From positions 62,001 through 126,000 of the forward strand of contig JANIIK010000500.1 of the NCBI GenBank assembly GCA_027704905.1: a stretch of 64,000 nucleotides of DNA, in the 5' to 3' direction. The notes beneath the pieces were generated by a model. It had not been told where the DNA came from. It worked only from the letters and a program-made list of their open reading frames with translations, and did not search any database. Each line of letters opens with the position of its first letter. Positions within the stretch are counted from its first letter, which is position 1. Below, piece by piece: positions 1 to 10,857 of this stretch. This DNA is from Muraenolepis orangiensis. Taxonomy: Eukaryota; Chordata; Actinopteri; Gadiformes; Muraenolepididae. Both the position numbers and the translations under genes were made by a program.

Positions 1-1313
1 TGACTGTGGAAGCTATCTCTAAGCCTATTTGTACGACACTTGATACTGCGGTATCGCCTGCCTGACGGTAATAGTGAGTAAAGTTCGTGGCTGGGGTGGG
101 CAATGTCTTTTATAATTCTTTTGGCCTTGGCCACGCACCGCTGGTTGTAAATGTCCAGGAGGGAGGGGAGCTCACCTCCAACGATATACTGGGCCGTCCG
201 CACCACCCTTTGAAGCGCTCTGCGCTCGAGTGCCGTGCAGTTCCCGTACCAGGCGGTGATACACCCTGTCAGAACACTCTCGATGGTGCCGTTGTAGAAT
301 GTTCTCAGGATGCGGGGGCCCATGCTGAATTTCTTCAGACGCCTGAGAAAATACAGGCGTTGTTGGGCCTTTTTCACCACGTGTGTGGTGTGCGTGGACC
401 ATGTGAGGTCCTCGGAGATGTGCACGCCGAGGAACTTGAAGCTGCTGACCCTCTCTACTGCAACGCCGTCGATGGAGATAGGGCTGTGCTCTCCCCTCTG
501 CCTCCTGAAGTCCACGATCAGCTCCTTGGTCTTCTTGACGTTGAGGGCGAGGCTGTTCTCCTGGCACCACTGCTCCAGCGATCCGACCTCCTCCCTGTAG
601 GCTGTCTCGTCGTCGCCGGCGATCAGGCCCATCACTGTCGTGTCGTCAGCAAACTTGACGATGACGTTGGAGCTGTGCATAGCCATGCAGTCGTGGGTGT
701 AGAGGGAGTAGAGGAGAGGGCTCAGCACGCATCCCTGGGGGGCTCCCGTGTTGAGGGTCAGTGGCTCTGATGTGGTGCTGCCCATCCTCACCACCTGGCG
801 GCGGTCCGACAGGAGGTTCAGTATCCAGCTGCACATGGATGGGGGTACGCCTAGACCTCTCAGCTTGGTGTCGAGCTTGGCAGGAACTATTGTGTTAAAT
901 GCTGAGCTGTAGTCCACAAACAGCATTCGCACATAACAGTTCTTCCCCTCCAGGTGGGAAAGGGCAGTGTGGAGGGCCATGGCAATTGCGTCGTCCGTGG
1001 ATCTATTTTGACGATATGCAAATTGCCATGGGTCCAGCGTGGTAGGTAACACGGAGCAAATAAAGTCCTTGACCAACCTCTCGAAGCATTTGCTAACGAT
1101 CGAGGTGAGGGCCACAGGTCTGTAGTCATTCAGGCATGTTACCTTGGTTTGTTTAGGGACAGGCACGATGGTGGATATCTTGAAGACCGCGGGGACAACA
1201 GCCTGGGACAGGGAGAGGTTGAAGATGTCTGCAAAGACTCCTGCCAACTGGTCTGCGCATGCTCTGAGGACGCGGCCCGGGATGTCGTCGGGGCCTGCCG
1301 CCTTACGGATGTT
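1..1313 (-). mobile_element. Rex1/CR1-like LINE fragment, RT to C terminus
   Basis: Read on the minus strand, this encodes the RT and C-terminal part of an APE-type non-LTR retrotransposon. The visible order is a fingers region (CLNDYRPVALTS), palm motif A (LFVDYSSAFNT), the GAPQGCVLSP block, the catalytic FADDT box near 640-654, then VSSFKFLGVHISEDL. It is almost base-for-base identical to 32211-33523; I saw two substitutions (near 897 and 954) and one 8-bp indel (near 254). It retains the 8 bp missing from the 32-kb copy, so its C-terminal frame is the original one. The 3' end lies beyond base 1. At 1313 it breaks abruptly against a plus-strand LINE of another family, so the endonuclease half is lost. 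Not functional as it stands. Confidence 0.85.
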
Positions 1314-2115
1314 ACACCTATAAGTACCTGGGGCTGCAGCTGGACAATAAACTGGACTGGTCAGCTAACACCGACACGCTGTACAAGAAGGGGCAGAGTC
1401 GACTTTATTTCCTTAGGAGGTCCTTCAACATGTTTTACCAGTCTGTTGTTGCCAGTGTCCTCTTCTACGCTGTGGTGTGCTGGGGAGGCAGCATTAAGAA
1501 GAGGGACGCCACTGGGACAGGCTGGTGAGGAGAGCTGGCTCTGTGGTTGGCACAGAGCTGGATCACCTTATGTCAGTAGCTGAGAAACGGACCCTCAGCA
1601 AACTGATGTCCATCATGGACAACGCACGTCATCCCCTACACAGCACGGTCATGAAGCAGAGGAGTGTGTTCAGTGGTAGACTACTATCCCAACAGTGCTC
1701 CACAGAGAGACTGAGGAAGTCGTTTGTTCCCCAGGCCATACGACTATTCAACTCTTCCCAGAGTGGACGGGGGGAGACTGACTTTTGGGCATGAGGCCTC
1801 CACTGTTACACACACCTGCTCTGTGACCCCAAAACACAACTACCTTTATTTGCACTACTTACACTTATTGAATTCTGTATTTTATTGGTATTTATTACAA
1901 TAGATATTTGTATAATTTTTGTTTTAATATAGTATATTTTCCACTTCTTGTTTATTGTAATTTATTGTAATTTTCTAATTCTAATTGTGTTTTAGATAAG
2001 TCCCTTCGTTTTTAAAGTTTCTATAACTGAATAAGTGTTTGTTTGCTATTTGTATAAGCTGCTGGAAGACTAAATTTCCCTCGGGATTAATAAAGTATCT
2101 ATCTATCTATCTAAC
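1314..2115 (+). mobile_element. 5'-truncated LINE 3' end with (ATCT)n tail
   Basis: Plus-strand remnant of a Rex1-like LINE. It starts inside the RT thumb/connection (YKYLGLQLDNKLDW, near 1318) and runs through the conserved C-terminal segment (VVCWGGS, LVRRAGSVVG, RKSFVPQAIRLFNSS) to a stop near 1794. A frameshift near 1512 breaks the frame. A 300-bp AT-rich 3' UTR follows, ending in TTTCCCTCGGGATTAATAAA and a short (ATCT)n tail at about 2094-2113, typical of fish LINE 3' ends. The C-terminal sequence resembles the minus-strand LINE at 51700-55142. It abuts the opposite-strand LINE at 1-1313, but the two belong to different families. Confidence 0.8.
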
Positions 2116-2270
2116 AACATGGACGCTTAACCAAGTTACAGTTAAAATGATAAAGTTACAGGTACAATTAAGTTACAGATAAAGTTAAAGGTAAAATAAA
2201 TAAGTTACAGGTAAAATAATGAATTACAGGTAAAATAGCATCGATACTTAAACAAGTTAGAGGTAAAATT
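2116..2270. repeat. Degenerate AAGTTACAGGTAAAAT tandem repeat
   Basis: About eight imperfect copies of a 16-20 bp AT-rich unit (aagttacaggtaaaat and variants) lie between the LINE tail and the Gypsy fragment. No coding sense is visible. The repeat runs into the end of the RT remnant, so it may derive from a local expansion at that junction. Confidence 0.6.
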
Positions 2271-2745
2271 ATGTTAGCAAGCAAGTTAATGGGGCTACAA
2301 CTGTGGAAAAATTGCGGCAAAACCCTGTGTAATAACCAGCCATACCTAGGAATCGACGTAACTGGTGTGTGGTGGGTACGTGTGGTGGGTACTGGAAATT
2401 GCATTATGGCAACAACCTTGGCTTCAACGGGACGCACTTGTCCTCCGCCCACCTGTTTACCTAGATAGGTAACAGTGGCCTTTCCAAATTTGCATTTAGC
2501 CAGATTTAGTGTTAAGGAAGCGGCTGCCAACCGCTGAAACACTGTTCTCAACAAAATCACATGAGCAAAACAATCTGAAGAATGTACTACTACATCATCA
2601 AGATACGCTGTACAGTTAGGCACATCCGCAATCACTATATTCACTAGGAGCATTTTGCATCCCGAATGCCATTACGGAATATTGCAGGAACCTATCAGGC
2701 GTAACGAAGGCAGATATCTCTGATGCACGAAGTGAAAGGGGCACC
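2271..2745 (-). pseudogene. Ty3/Gypsy RT fragment
   Basis: Minus-strand Gypsy-type reverse transcriptase remnant. Visible are AFVTPDRFLQYSVMAFGMQNAP (motif C approach), the catalytic YLDD (AYLDDVVVHS), the LNLAKCKFG...VTYLG segment and, in a shifted frame, the start of the RNase H linker (GYYTGFCRNFSTVVAPLT). There are at least two frameshifts. It sits immediately downstream, in minus-strand sense, of an integrase piece. That is the reverse of normal Gypsy order, so the locus is rearranged. Confidence 0.75.
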
Positions 2746-3564
2746 TGCCAATAACTTTCAACAGTTTCTTATCAAATTGACGCTTCATCCTCGTTTGAGA
2801 AGCGGAGGGACTTTCCTTAGCAACGTTGCAAGCCTCACGGAATTGGCTCATGTAAGCCAACACGTTTTTTGGAGGGCAAACAGTCACACATTAGCTGGTC
2901 CTTTAAAACTTTCAAAGGTCCTCTGACTGTGTGACCAAACACAAGCTCAGCTGGGCTGAAACCTAGGGACTCCTGCACTGTTTCTCGTACTGCGAACAGC
3001 GCTAGGGGAACACCATCATCCCAATCGCTACCTGTCTCCATATAATACTTACGCAGCACAGACTTAAATGTCTGATGCCAATGTTCGAGCGCCCCCTGGG
3101 ACTCGGGGTGATACGCACTCGAGATTCTGTGGGTAATGGACAGAGTCTTAAATACCTGCCCAAATATGCCTGAAAGGAAGTTAGTACCTTGATCTGTCTG
3201 TACTATTTTTGGGAGTCCAAACGTAGCAAACTTTGATCAGGGCTTTTACTATAGACTGTGACGTTATCTTCCTTAGAGGAATAGCTTCAGGGTACCATGT
3301 AGCAACACACATTATTGTTAGCATGAATTGGTTACCAGATTTTGTTTTTGGTAAAGGACCAACACAATCTACCTGTACATGCTGGGCAATGTGGGGCAGG
3401 TGGAATAACCTGATTTGGTTTTCCGGTGACTTGACATATATGGCATGTGCGACAGAACTGGGCTATGTCTTTCTTTAACCCTGGCCAAAATAAATGTCTC
3501 AGAATACAATTTTAGGTTTTTGTAACCCCCAAGTGACCATAAAATGACATTGATGACAATAAAA
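2746..3564 (-). pseudogene. Ty3/Gypsy integrase fragment
   Basis: Minus-strand integrase remnant in several frames. Near 3550-3420 is the H2C2 zinc-binding region (HLGVTKT..., WPGLKKDIAQFCRTCHICQ). The degraded catalytic core lies in the middle, and the well-preserved C-terminal part is near 3059-2760 (WDDGVPLALFAVRETVQESLGFSPAELVFGH, SQTRMKRQFDKK). Stops and indels interrupt it throughout. It is cut at about 3565 by the oppositely oriented chromovirus fragment and at about 2745 by the RT piece. Confidence 0.75.
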
Positions 3565-3971
3565 ACTCCCACTCCTTGTCCCCCGCTCTCTTGATTGATT
3601 CAGGAGCGGACCAGAACTTCATTCAGGCCGCTACCGTGAAGAAATATAATATCCGAGTCCAAGATTTAAATCACCCTTTGTCAGTCTACTGTCTAAACGG
3701 TCACTTCCTCAACCCCGTCTCCCACGTCACTGAACCACTCACTCTACAAGTGTCACACAGAGAAGATTTCACTTTTTGTCATGGACCAGGCTCAGGTGCC
3801 CATTGTACTGGGATTACCCTGGTTAGCCAAGCACAATCCTCAGGTTAACTGGGAGTCAAGTACCATCACCGGTTGGAGTGATTATCTACAGGCGGCTAAA
3901 TCTTCTAGTCAGTCCACTCCGTTTTCCAACGAAGAGTACCCGGACCTGTCTAAGGTTCCCACTAAATACAC
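3565..3971 (+). pseudogene. Chromovirus (Gypsy) protease fragment, left part
   Basis: Plus-strand aspartic protease of a Ty3/Gypsy chromovirus. The catalytic motif LIDSGADQNFI lies near 3592-3624, and the flap/ILG-equivalent VPIVLGLPWLAKHNPQVNW near 3796-3852. A frameshift near 3775 separates the two halves. The protein continues toward the RT but stops at 3971, where a hAT transposon is inserted; the continuation is at 13274. Residues 3964-3971 (AAATACAC) are the left copy of the hAT target duplication. The gag portion is absent. Confidence 0.8.
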
Positions 3972-4083
3972 CAGTGGTGAAGCGTCAGGGCCTTCAAGGT
4001 ATTCAGAGAAGACCCTGGAACTCTCAGATGAAACCAAAAACTCAAATTAATTGTATTAATAAAATGTAATACAATTTAATAAC

Positions 4084-4502
4084 TGTAGGAGCCATTATTT
4101 GGTTACTTGTGATGATGACACCTGCTGGCCGATCTATATATTGTTGTAGCTTCTATTGTGGCGCACTAAGGGTTAATTGGCCCGAGTGGTTCACCGGTGG
4201 CTCACGCACCTGTGTTAATTAGCTGAAGACAAAGGACTGTGGGCAGAACAGTGTGGAAATGTTTGGAGACGCCAGCAGGAAAATGGTTTTTCAATTGATA
4301 TGTTGATATGTTGATATGTTGATATGTTGATATGTTGATACGTTTATAGTTTGAGTTATTCTTGATGAATCGACCGATTTACTTTGTAAAGAGCTTAATT
4401 AAACACGGAGTTTAATTTACCTTTGTTTGAAGGAGTTTTATTTTGGAATCTATTGAAACCCCTGAGGCGTCAAGATGAAGTGACTTAATGGAAGGCACTA
4501 CA
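4084..4502 (+). repeat. 5' LTR of the Pao element
   Basis: 419-bp LTR beginning TGTAGGAGCC and ending GGCACTACA. It contains five TTGATATG units (about 4294-4333) followed by TTGATACG; the 3' LTR has four, which explains most of the length difference. The only other clear change is a small cluster near 4367. The left target duplication ATAAC precedes it. Confidence 0.93.
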
Positions 4503-4903
4503 AAGTTTGAAAAACCAACTGCTTTGGAATGACGGACTTTTGCGTTTGGAATTACTGGAATTCCTGGAAGTAGGCGTACTTGTTTTGGATTACTGGCGTT
4601 GGCAGAGCCAAGACTGCAACTTCGTGATCGTGGATATATTTCCGAATTGCGGGATGTATGGACCTAACGTTAGTGAAAGATCTGCATCGCATCTTCACTG
4701 GTGGTGTGAGTAAACTGTGGAACTGTATGTGAGCCGCCGTGCTCGCACAATGACTATGTGGGCCGCCGCGCTCGCACATTGACATTGACTTTGCGCTTAA
4801 ACTTTAATGAGAAGGACTTTACGTTTTGGTATTCTTGGATTTAAGAGACTTTAAGTGATTATGCAAATACTTTTGGGTGAGAATATCTCAGTTAAAATCG
4901 AAA

Positions 4904-5731
4904 ATGTCTGATTTAGAGTTGGAGTCCGAAGTGACAGGAAAGCAGAACGAAGAAGAAGCAAAGACACTGTTTAAGTTATTAGGTACCCGTAGAGGGAAGC
5001 TTGGAGTTTTGACACGAAAGAAAAATGAAATTAATGTTCTAATAGAAGCGGCACAAGACAAGGAAACTGTGTTAAAACAAATTAGGTTGTTCGAAGGATA
5101 TTTCAGTGAATTTAAAGAATTACAAGTAGCAGTTCAGAGTTTGTTAAAAGATGAGTACGAGTTGGAGGCCGACAAACTTGATTGGTACGAGCCCAAATTG
5201 ATTTTTTATCAAGGTTTTCTTGAAGGAGTGTATAAATGGGCCGAAGGCAAAGACGATGAAATGGAGGAGGATGGTGAAGAAGATGAGGTGGAGGAGGATG
5301 GGGAAGCTAACCCTATTAAGGCATCTCAAACTAGTGTGCCGCAGAGCTGTAAGGCCGCAAGCGCACGTTCTAGTCGCATTAGTGGAGCGTCGCGAGAATC
5401 AGCGCATTTAAGGGCTGAGGCAGAGTGCGCAGCACTAAAGGCAAAATCTAGAGTACTGACTGACAAGCTGGAGTTGGATGTGGAGGAGGCAAAACTAAAG
5501 GCACGGAGAGAGAGAGTTGCCTTAGAATCTGAGCTTGCTGCTGCCGAAGCAAGGGTTCGCGTTTACCGGGAGTCAGAAGTAAAACCTTTACCTGGTGGTT
5601 ACCGATATGACGTGACCACTGAACATAAAATCCCTGCTACAACGCAAAGGCCTGCAAGACCACATAGAGAGGACGTAGCTTCCCAAAGAGACAGCGTACA
5701 GCTTGCTCAAGAGCCCATATCTCCCACGTAG
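4904..5731 (+). CDS. Pao Gag, N-terminal part (coiled coil)
   Basis: The start is the ATG at 4904 (MSDLELESEV). About 275 residues, highly charged and helical: EAKTLFKLLG, a leucine/lysine-rich segment, an acidic patch (DDEMEEDGEEDEVEEDGE near 5257-5310) and a heptad-like AECAALKAKSRVLTDKLELDVEEAKLKARRERV region (about 5420-5520). This is the usual coiled-coil N terminus of Pao Gag, which assembles the particle. The frame ends at a TAG at 5729. Sense continues at once in another frame (SRQPAQFAGSHS), so the stop reflects a one-base indel near 5715 and not the true end. Confidence 0.75.
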   Translation: MSDLELESEVTGKQNEEEAKTLFKLLGTRRGKLGVLTRKKNEINVLIEAAQDKETVLKQIRLFEGYFSEFKELQVAVQSLLKDEYELEADKLDWYEPKLIFYQGFLEGVYKWAEGKDDEMEEDGEEDEVEEDGEANPIKASQTSVPQSCKAASARSSRISGASRESAHLRAEAECAALKAKSRVLTDKLELDVEEAKLKARRERVALESELAAAEARVRVYRESEVKPLPGGYRYDVTTEHKIPATTQRPARPHREDVASQRDSVQLAQEPISPT

Positions 5732-6834
5732 TCAGTAGACAGCCTGCTCAATTTGCTGGTTCACATAGTGAAGCTAACCAGCATATTACTGACGTGTTGA
5801 AAAAACAAACTGAAATAACGGAATTGTTGGTCAAGCAGCAAACACTTTCCCTTCTTCCTGATCGGGAAATCCCTGTTTTTGATGGTGATGCTCTGCATTA
5901 TAGAACCTTCATCAAGGCATTTGAGCAGTGTATAGAAAGAAACACCACTATGATGGATGATCGTCTGTATTACTTGCAACAGTATACAAAAGGCCAACCT
6001 AGAAGCCTGGTCACGAGTTTTTTGCACATGGACCCAACTGTAGGCTATATGGAAGCTAAAAAGCAGCTTGAATTTCAGTTTGGAAACCGCTTTAAAATTG
6101 CATCTGCTTTCATGACTAAAGCTCTGAACTGGCCAGTGATAAAGCCTGAGGATGGCACTGGGCTAAGGTCTTATGCTCTTTTCTTGCGCAGCTGCTATCA
6201 CACCATGCAATACATTGATGGTCTAAGAGAGCTGGAGAACTCTACCAATCTCAGACAAATTGCATCCAAACTTCCGTTTAGGCTGCGTGACAAATGGCGT
6301 GTGAATGTGTGTAACATGCAAGACCAAGACAAGAGAGTGACCTACAAAGACCTGGTCGAATTTATAGAGAAACAGTCTAGAATAATGCTCGATCCAGTGT
6401 TTGGAGACCTAAGCAGTAGTAGCACAGTGGAAACTAAAACGGTCTTCTTAAAGCCCAAACCTCAAACAGTGGGCAGTAAACCTAGAGACCGAGCCAGCTT
6501 TGCAACTACAGTTGTTCATGTACCTGGCACAAGAAACAATGAATGTAAACAAAAAACAAACAGCACTGCCTTTGAAAGGCCTTGTTTGTTTTGTGAAAAG
6601 AATCACACATTCGAACACTGTGAGCTCTTTCAGAGTAGACCAAACACTGAGAGAATTGAATATATGAAAACAAGTGGCATGTGTTTTGGATGTCTGACAA
6701 AGGGACATGTGAGCAGAACCTGTAAGAAAAAAATGACCTGTGAAAAGTGTTCTCTTTCTCATCCAACCATTCTGCATATCCTCAGAGACAAACAAAAGGA
6801 CGACCGGAGAGATGACTGTCTTACCTGCAAGTAG
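5720..6834 (+). CDS. Pao Gag, central (DUF1759-like) and zinc-knuckle part
   Basis: Continues Gag in the next frame. The DUF1759-like capsid region begins with LPDREIPVFDGDALHYRTFIKAF (about 5852-5920) and extends to FRLRDKWR. Zinc-binding motifs follow: PCLFCEKNHTFEHC (about 6580-6624) and MCFGCLTKGHVSRTC (about 6679-6723), then CEKCSLSHPTILH. This packages element RNA. The frame ends at 6834, overlapping the start of the pol frame by about 95 bp. Many Pao elements make a single Gag-Pol, so either programmed shifting or a mutation is possible here. Confidence 0.8.
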
Positions 6835-9800
6835 CGCCATGGTGTCCGTGAAAGATGACATGCACACTGGTGAAACGAGAGAGTGTACACTTGCTATTGT
6901 GCCAGTTAAGGTGAAGATGTTCAACTCAGACAAAATCATTCACACTTATGCGTTCTTGGATCCTGGCAGTTCTGCAACATTTTGCGCAGACTCACTTAAA
7001 AGGAAATTAAACGCTCCGGGAAAAAACTGCAAAATCCTGCTGCGCACAATGGGGCAAGAGAGGCCAGTCAGCAGCAGTGTAGTGTCTGGTCTTGAAATTA
7101 GTAATATGACAGGCCAGACGTTTCATAAGCTCCCAGAGGTTTACACGCAAACAAAACTGCCAGTCTCAAAGCATCATATACCAAAACAAGACTCAATAAA
7201 TAAGTGGAAATACCTTCATGAGGTGAAAATACCACAGGTGGACGCTGACATTGAATTGCTAGTTGGAACAAATGCTGCCAAACTTATGGAACCATGGAAA
7301 ATCATTAATAGCAGAGGTAGTGGGCCATACGCTGTTAAGACACCCTTAGGATGGGTCCTCAATGGGCTCATGCAAGAAACCACATGTGAAGCAAAAGGCA
7401 TCCATTCATGCGCTGTGGTTAATCGTATATCGGTGGCAAATTTGAATGATTTATTGATTCAACAATATCAGCATGATTTCCCAGAGTTGAAAGCTGAGGA
7501 AAAAACAGAGATGTCAATAGCAGACAAACGATTCATGTCAATCATGGAAAGTTCAAAGGAACTGAGAAATGGACATTATTACTTGCCGTTACCCTTCAAA
7601 GATAATGATGTAACAATGCCAAGCAATTACCAGCAGGCACAGCAACGGGTCCTGTCTCTGAAAAGGAAATTGGAAAGAAATGCACATTATCATAAAGAAT
7701 ACACAACCTTCTTGGAAAGTGTCATCGAAAAGGGCTATGCAGAGACGGTGCCGTCTGATGAACTGAAAGGAGAAAGTGGAACCGTGTGGTATATGCCACA
7801 TCATGGAGTGCACCATCCAAAAAAGGGCACTTTGAGAGTAGTCTTTGACTGCTCAGCTTCCTTTCAGGGAATATCTTTAAACAGCAAACTCATACAAGGT
7901 CCAAACCTCACTAGCAATCTGGTGGGTGTTCTTCTTCGCTTTCGCCAAGAGCCAATCGCCTTAATGGCAGATATAGAAAGCATGTTCCACCAGGTGCGGG
8001 TTGCTGATAGGCATGTTAATTTCTTGCGATTTTTGTGGTGGCCCAACGGTGACACAAGTCAGCCACTTAGGGAATACAGAATGACTGTACACATATTCGG
8101 GGGAACATCCTCACCAAGTTGTGCGAGTTTCGCCCTAAGACAGACTGCAGAAGACTTCAAAGACTTCTTCTCCAGAGAAACAATGGAAACAATAAAGTGC
8201 AATTTTTATGTCGATGATTGTTTAAAGAGTGTAACGACTGAAGCTGATGCTATCATGATGTGTAAGGAGCTTGAATCCGCATGTGCAATGGGAGGCTTTC
8301 GCTTGCGCAAATGGATCAGCAACAGTAGAAATGTTCTCATGTCCATCCCACAGGCAGACCGAGCAAAAGAGGTCAAAGACCTTGACCTAGAATCCAGTGA
8401 TTTACCTGTGGAGAGAAGTCTCGGCATCCAGTGGCATGTAGAAAGGGACCAACTTACCTTTGCTGTGAGCCTCAAAGACCAGCCATGTACTAGAAGAGGA
8501 ATATTGTCAATTATAGCTTCTGTTTATGATCCTCTTGGCTTTATTTGTCCTTTCGTTCTTACAGCTAAAAGCATCCTGCAGGACTTGTGCAGGCAGAATT
8601 ATGCCTGGGACAAAGAGCTACAAGCGCACTACGTCCAGATGTGGCAGGAATGGCTGACAGGACTGAGTCACATCAGAGAGCTCGTAGTCAGCAGATGTAT
8701 GAAGCCCATGAACTTTGGTCAGGTAACATCTGCCCAACTACATCACTTCAGTGATGCTTCAGAAGGTGGCTATGGATGTGTATCATATCTTCGTCTTGAG
8801 AATGCAGAAGAGAATGTGCATATCTCCTTCTTAATGGGGAAGGCGCGTGTCGCACCCCTGAAGCACATGACCATGCCAAGATTAGAACTTACTGCAGCAG
8901 TGCTTGCGGTGCGTATGGATAAGCTCATCAAAACAGAGTTGCAGCTTATACTTGAGAGTTCCGTATTTTGGTCTGATAGTACATCAGTGCTGAAATACAT
9001 TAAAAATGAAAACAAAAGATTCAAGACCTTTGTAGCCAATAGGGTGAGCACAATAAGAGAACTTACAAAGGTACAGCAATGGAGACACATTGGCACTAAA
9101 CTCAACCCAGCGGACCGTGCATCTCGTGGGTTAAGGGCTAGTGCACTACTTCACTCCACCACTTGGCTTGATGGTCCAGACTTTCTTAAGTTGCAAGAAT
9201 GTGAATGGCCCAATTCTGACTTCGTCCCACAACAGTGTGGTGATGACGATGTGGAAGTGAAAAGAGATGTTGTCGTTATGGCAACAATAGCTAATGAGCA
9301 GAATCCTACTCATGTATTCATACAGTATCATTCAAAATGGAGTAAGCTTCTCAGAGCAGTTGCATGGATGCTGAAGCTGAAAAATGTGCTCTTGCACTTA
9401 AGTCAGAAAAGAAAAGAAATGATGCTGAATGTGAATGTTAAAGATTCTGATGAAAGTAAACCACGTCAAATGAAAGAACAAATGCAAGTGAGTAAAAAAT
9501 GCATTAATGTACAGCCCATCTCTTTGGATGATCTGAAAACAGCAGAACATGCCGTCATACAATTTGCTCAAATTGAATGTTACTCTGAAGAAATAGAAAC
9601 CTTGCAAAAGGCTGACACTTACGTCAGTCGTCAGAGCACAATTCGTAAGCTGGATCCTTTGCTAAAAGGTGGACTACTTCACACTGGAGGAAGATTAAGC
9701 AGAATGGCTATGCCAGAGGACCAAAAACACCCTGTGATCCTTCCAAAACACCATCACGTGTCCAAGCTTGTGTTGAAACAAGTTCATGAACAGTTAGGCC

Positions 9801-10468
9801 ACTGTGGAAGAAATCATATGTTGTCCAAACTGCGGCAGCGCTATTGGATTCCGGCAGCAAATGCTCTTGCTAGAAAGATATGCTCTGAATGTGTCCTATG
9901 CAAACGCCAACATTCGAACCTTGGTGAGCAAAAGATGGCAGACCTCCCGAAAGAAAGACTAATACCAGACTTGCCACCTTTCAGCTTTGTTGGTGCTGAT
10001 TACTTTGGCCCAATCACAGTGAAGAGGGGTCGTAGTGATGTGAAAAGATACGGTGTAATTTTTACATGTTTCACTACAAGGGCAGTCCACTTGGAAATTG
10101 CTTATTCACTGAATACAGATTCATGCATTCATGCTATTCGCAGATTTATAAGCAGACGGGGTCAGGTGACGCAAATACGATCTGACAATGGCACGAATTT
10201 AACATCAGCTGACAAGGAGCTAAAGAATGCAGTTAAAGAATGGAACCAAAGTAACAAACTGAAAGTTGCCCTGCAACAGAAAGGAATAAAATGGACTTAC
10301 AACCCACCAGCCGCTTCGCACTTTGGAGGAATATGGGAGAGAATTATAAAGCAAGTCAAACAAATACTCTTGTCCATTACCAGAGAACAGACATTGGATG
10401 ATGAATCCTTGCACACCTTCATCTGTGAGGTAGAATCTATTCTCAACAGTATCAGACAACCCAACTGA
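6740..10468 (+). CDS. Pao Pol polyprotein (PR-RT-RH-IN), premature end
   Basis: The frame opens at a GTG at 6740; the first in-frame ATG is at 6812, and pol is normally made as a Gag fusion. Domains by residue from 6740: aspartic protease with LDPGSS near 73-78; RT with the catalytic FYVDD near 488-493; RNase H starting near SDASEGGYG (about 670) with WSDSTSV; integrase zinc-binding region (HEQLGHCGRN...CSECVLCK, about 1017-1055); catalytic core with ADYFGPI, RSDNGTN and the glutamate in FGGIWERI. All catalytic residues I can recognise are present. The frame stops at 10466 after a short deletion near 10450, cutting off the DUF5641 end. Apart from that it is a remarkably intact polymerase gene. 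Confidence 0.9.
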   Translation: MKSVLFLIQPFCISSETNKRTTGEMTVLPASSAMVSVKDDMHTGETRECTLAIVPVKVKMFNSDKIIHTYAFLDPGSSATFCADSLKRKLNAPGKNCKILLRTMGQERPVSSSVVSGLEISNMTGQTFHKLPEVYTQTKLPVSKHHIPKQDSINKWKYLHEVKIPQVDADIELLVGTNAAKLMEPWKIINSRGSGPYAVKTPLGWVLNGLMQETTCEAKGIHSCAVVNRISVANLNDLLIQQYQHDFPELKAEEKTEMSIADKRFMSIMESSKELRNGHYYLPLPFKDNDVTMPSNYQQAQQRVLSLKRKLERNAHYHKEYTTFLESVIEKGYAETVPSDELKGESGTVWYMPHHGVHHPKKGTLRVVFDCSASFQGISLNSKLIQGPNLTSNLVGVLLRFRQEPIALMADIESMFHQVRVADRHVNFLRFLWWPNGDTSQPLREYRMTVHIFGGTSSPSCASFALRQTAEDFKDFFSRETMETIKCNFYVDDCLKSVTTEADAIMMCKELESACAMGGFRLRKWISNSRNVLMSIPQADRAKEVKDLDLESSDLPVERSLGIQWHVERDQLTFAVSLKDQPCTRRGILSIIASVYDPLGFICPFVLTAKSILQDLCRQNYAWDKELQAHYVQMWQEWLTGLSHIRELVVSRCMKPMNFGQVTSAQLHHFSDASEGGYGCVSYLRLENAEENVHISFLMGKARVAPLKHMTMPRLELTAAVLAVRMDKLIKTELQLILESSVFWSDSTSVLKYIKNENKRFKTFVANRVSTIRELTKVQQWRHIGTKLNPADRASRGLRASALLHSTTWLDGPDFLKLQECEWPNSDFVPQQCGDDDVEVKRDVVVMATIANEQNPTHVFIQYHSKWSKLLRAVAWMLKLKNVLLHLSQKRKEMMLNVNVKDSDESKPRQMKEQMQVSKKCINVQPISLDDLKTAEHAVIQFAQIECYSEEIETLQKADTYVSRQSTIRKLDPLLKGGLLHTGGRLSRMAMPEDQKHPVILPKHHHVSKLVLKQVHEQLGHCGRNHMLSKLRQRYWIPAANALARKICSECVLCKRQHSNLGEQKMADLPKERLIPDLPPFSFVGADYFGPITVKRGRSDVKRYGVIFTCFTTRAVHLEIAYSLNTDSCIHAIRRFISRRGQVTQIRSDNGTNLTSADKELKNAVKEWNQSNKLKVALQQKGIKWTYNPPAASHFGGIWERIIKQVKQILLSITREQTLDDESLHTFICEVESILNSIRQPN

Positions 10469-10857
10469 CCTTGAGCCTCTCACCCCAAATCACCTTTTGT
10501 TGCTTAAAGGCCAGCCCGTATTACCCCCAGGTGTATTTCACCAGTCAGAACTCTACAGTAGGAGAAGATGGAAGCAGGTACAATATTTAGCCCATTTATT
10601 TTGGAAAAGATGGGTTCGAGAGTATCTTCCCAGTTTGCAAGAGAGACAGAAATGGTTCAAGCAAAAGAGATATGTGTGGAGACATTGTTTTAGTTGCAGA
10701 TCCTAATGCACCAAGGGGATCTTGGATGTTAGGTAGAGTGGTTGATGCACACAAGGACTCAAAGGGAGTTGTTCGTAGTGTAACTTTGAAAACAAAAACA
10801 AGTGTTGTTGATCGTCCAATAGCAAAGCTGTGTTTATTGCTGGAAAACAACGTGTGA
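10453..10857 (+). pseudogene. Pao integrase C terminus with DUF5641, frameshifted
   Basis: Continues Pol after two frame breaks. From about 10453 the shifted frame gives PTDLEPLTPNHLLLLKG and VFHQSELYSRRRWKQVQYLAHLFWKRW, the segment linking the integrase to DUF5641. Near 10670 a one-base indel moves sense to the frame of 10672-10857 (GDIVLVADPNAPRGSW, LGRVVDAH, RPIAKLCLLLE), the DUF5641 domain typical of Pao integrase ends. TGA at 10855. A poly-A-rich UTR and the polypurine tract follow. Confidence 0.85.

Noticed and set aside
172..1129. Plus- and minus-strand frames such as 87-770 and 887-1129
   Set aside because: Other-frame shadows of the LINE RT; the same shadows recur at 32391-33340.
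1..2115. Twin-priming inversion of a single LINE
   Set aside because: The minus part (1-1313) and plus part (1314-2115) belong to different families with different 3' tails, so two events are more likely.
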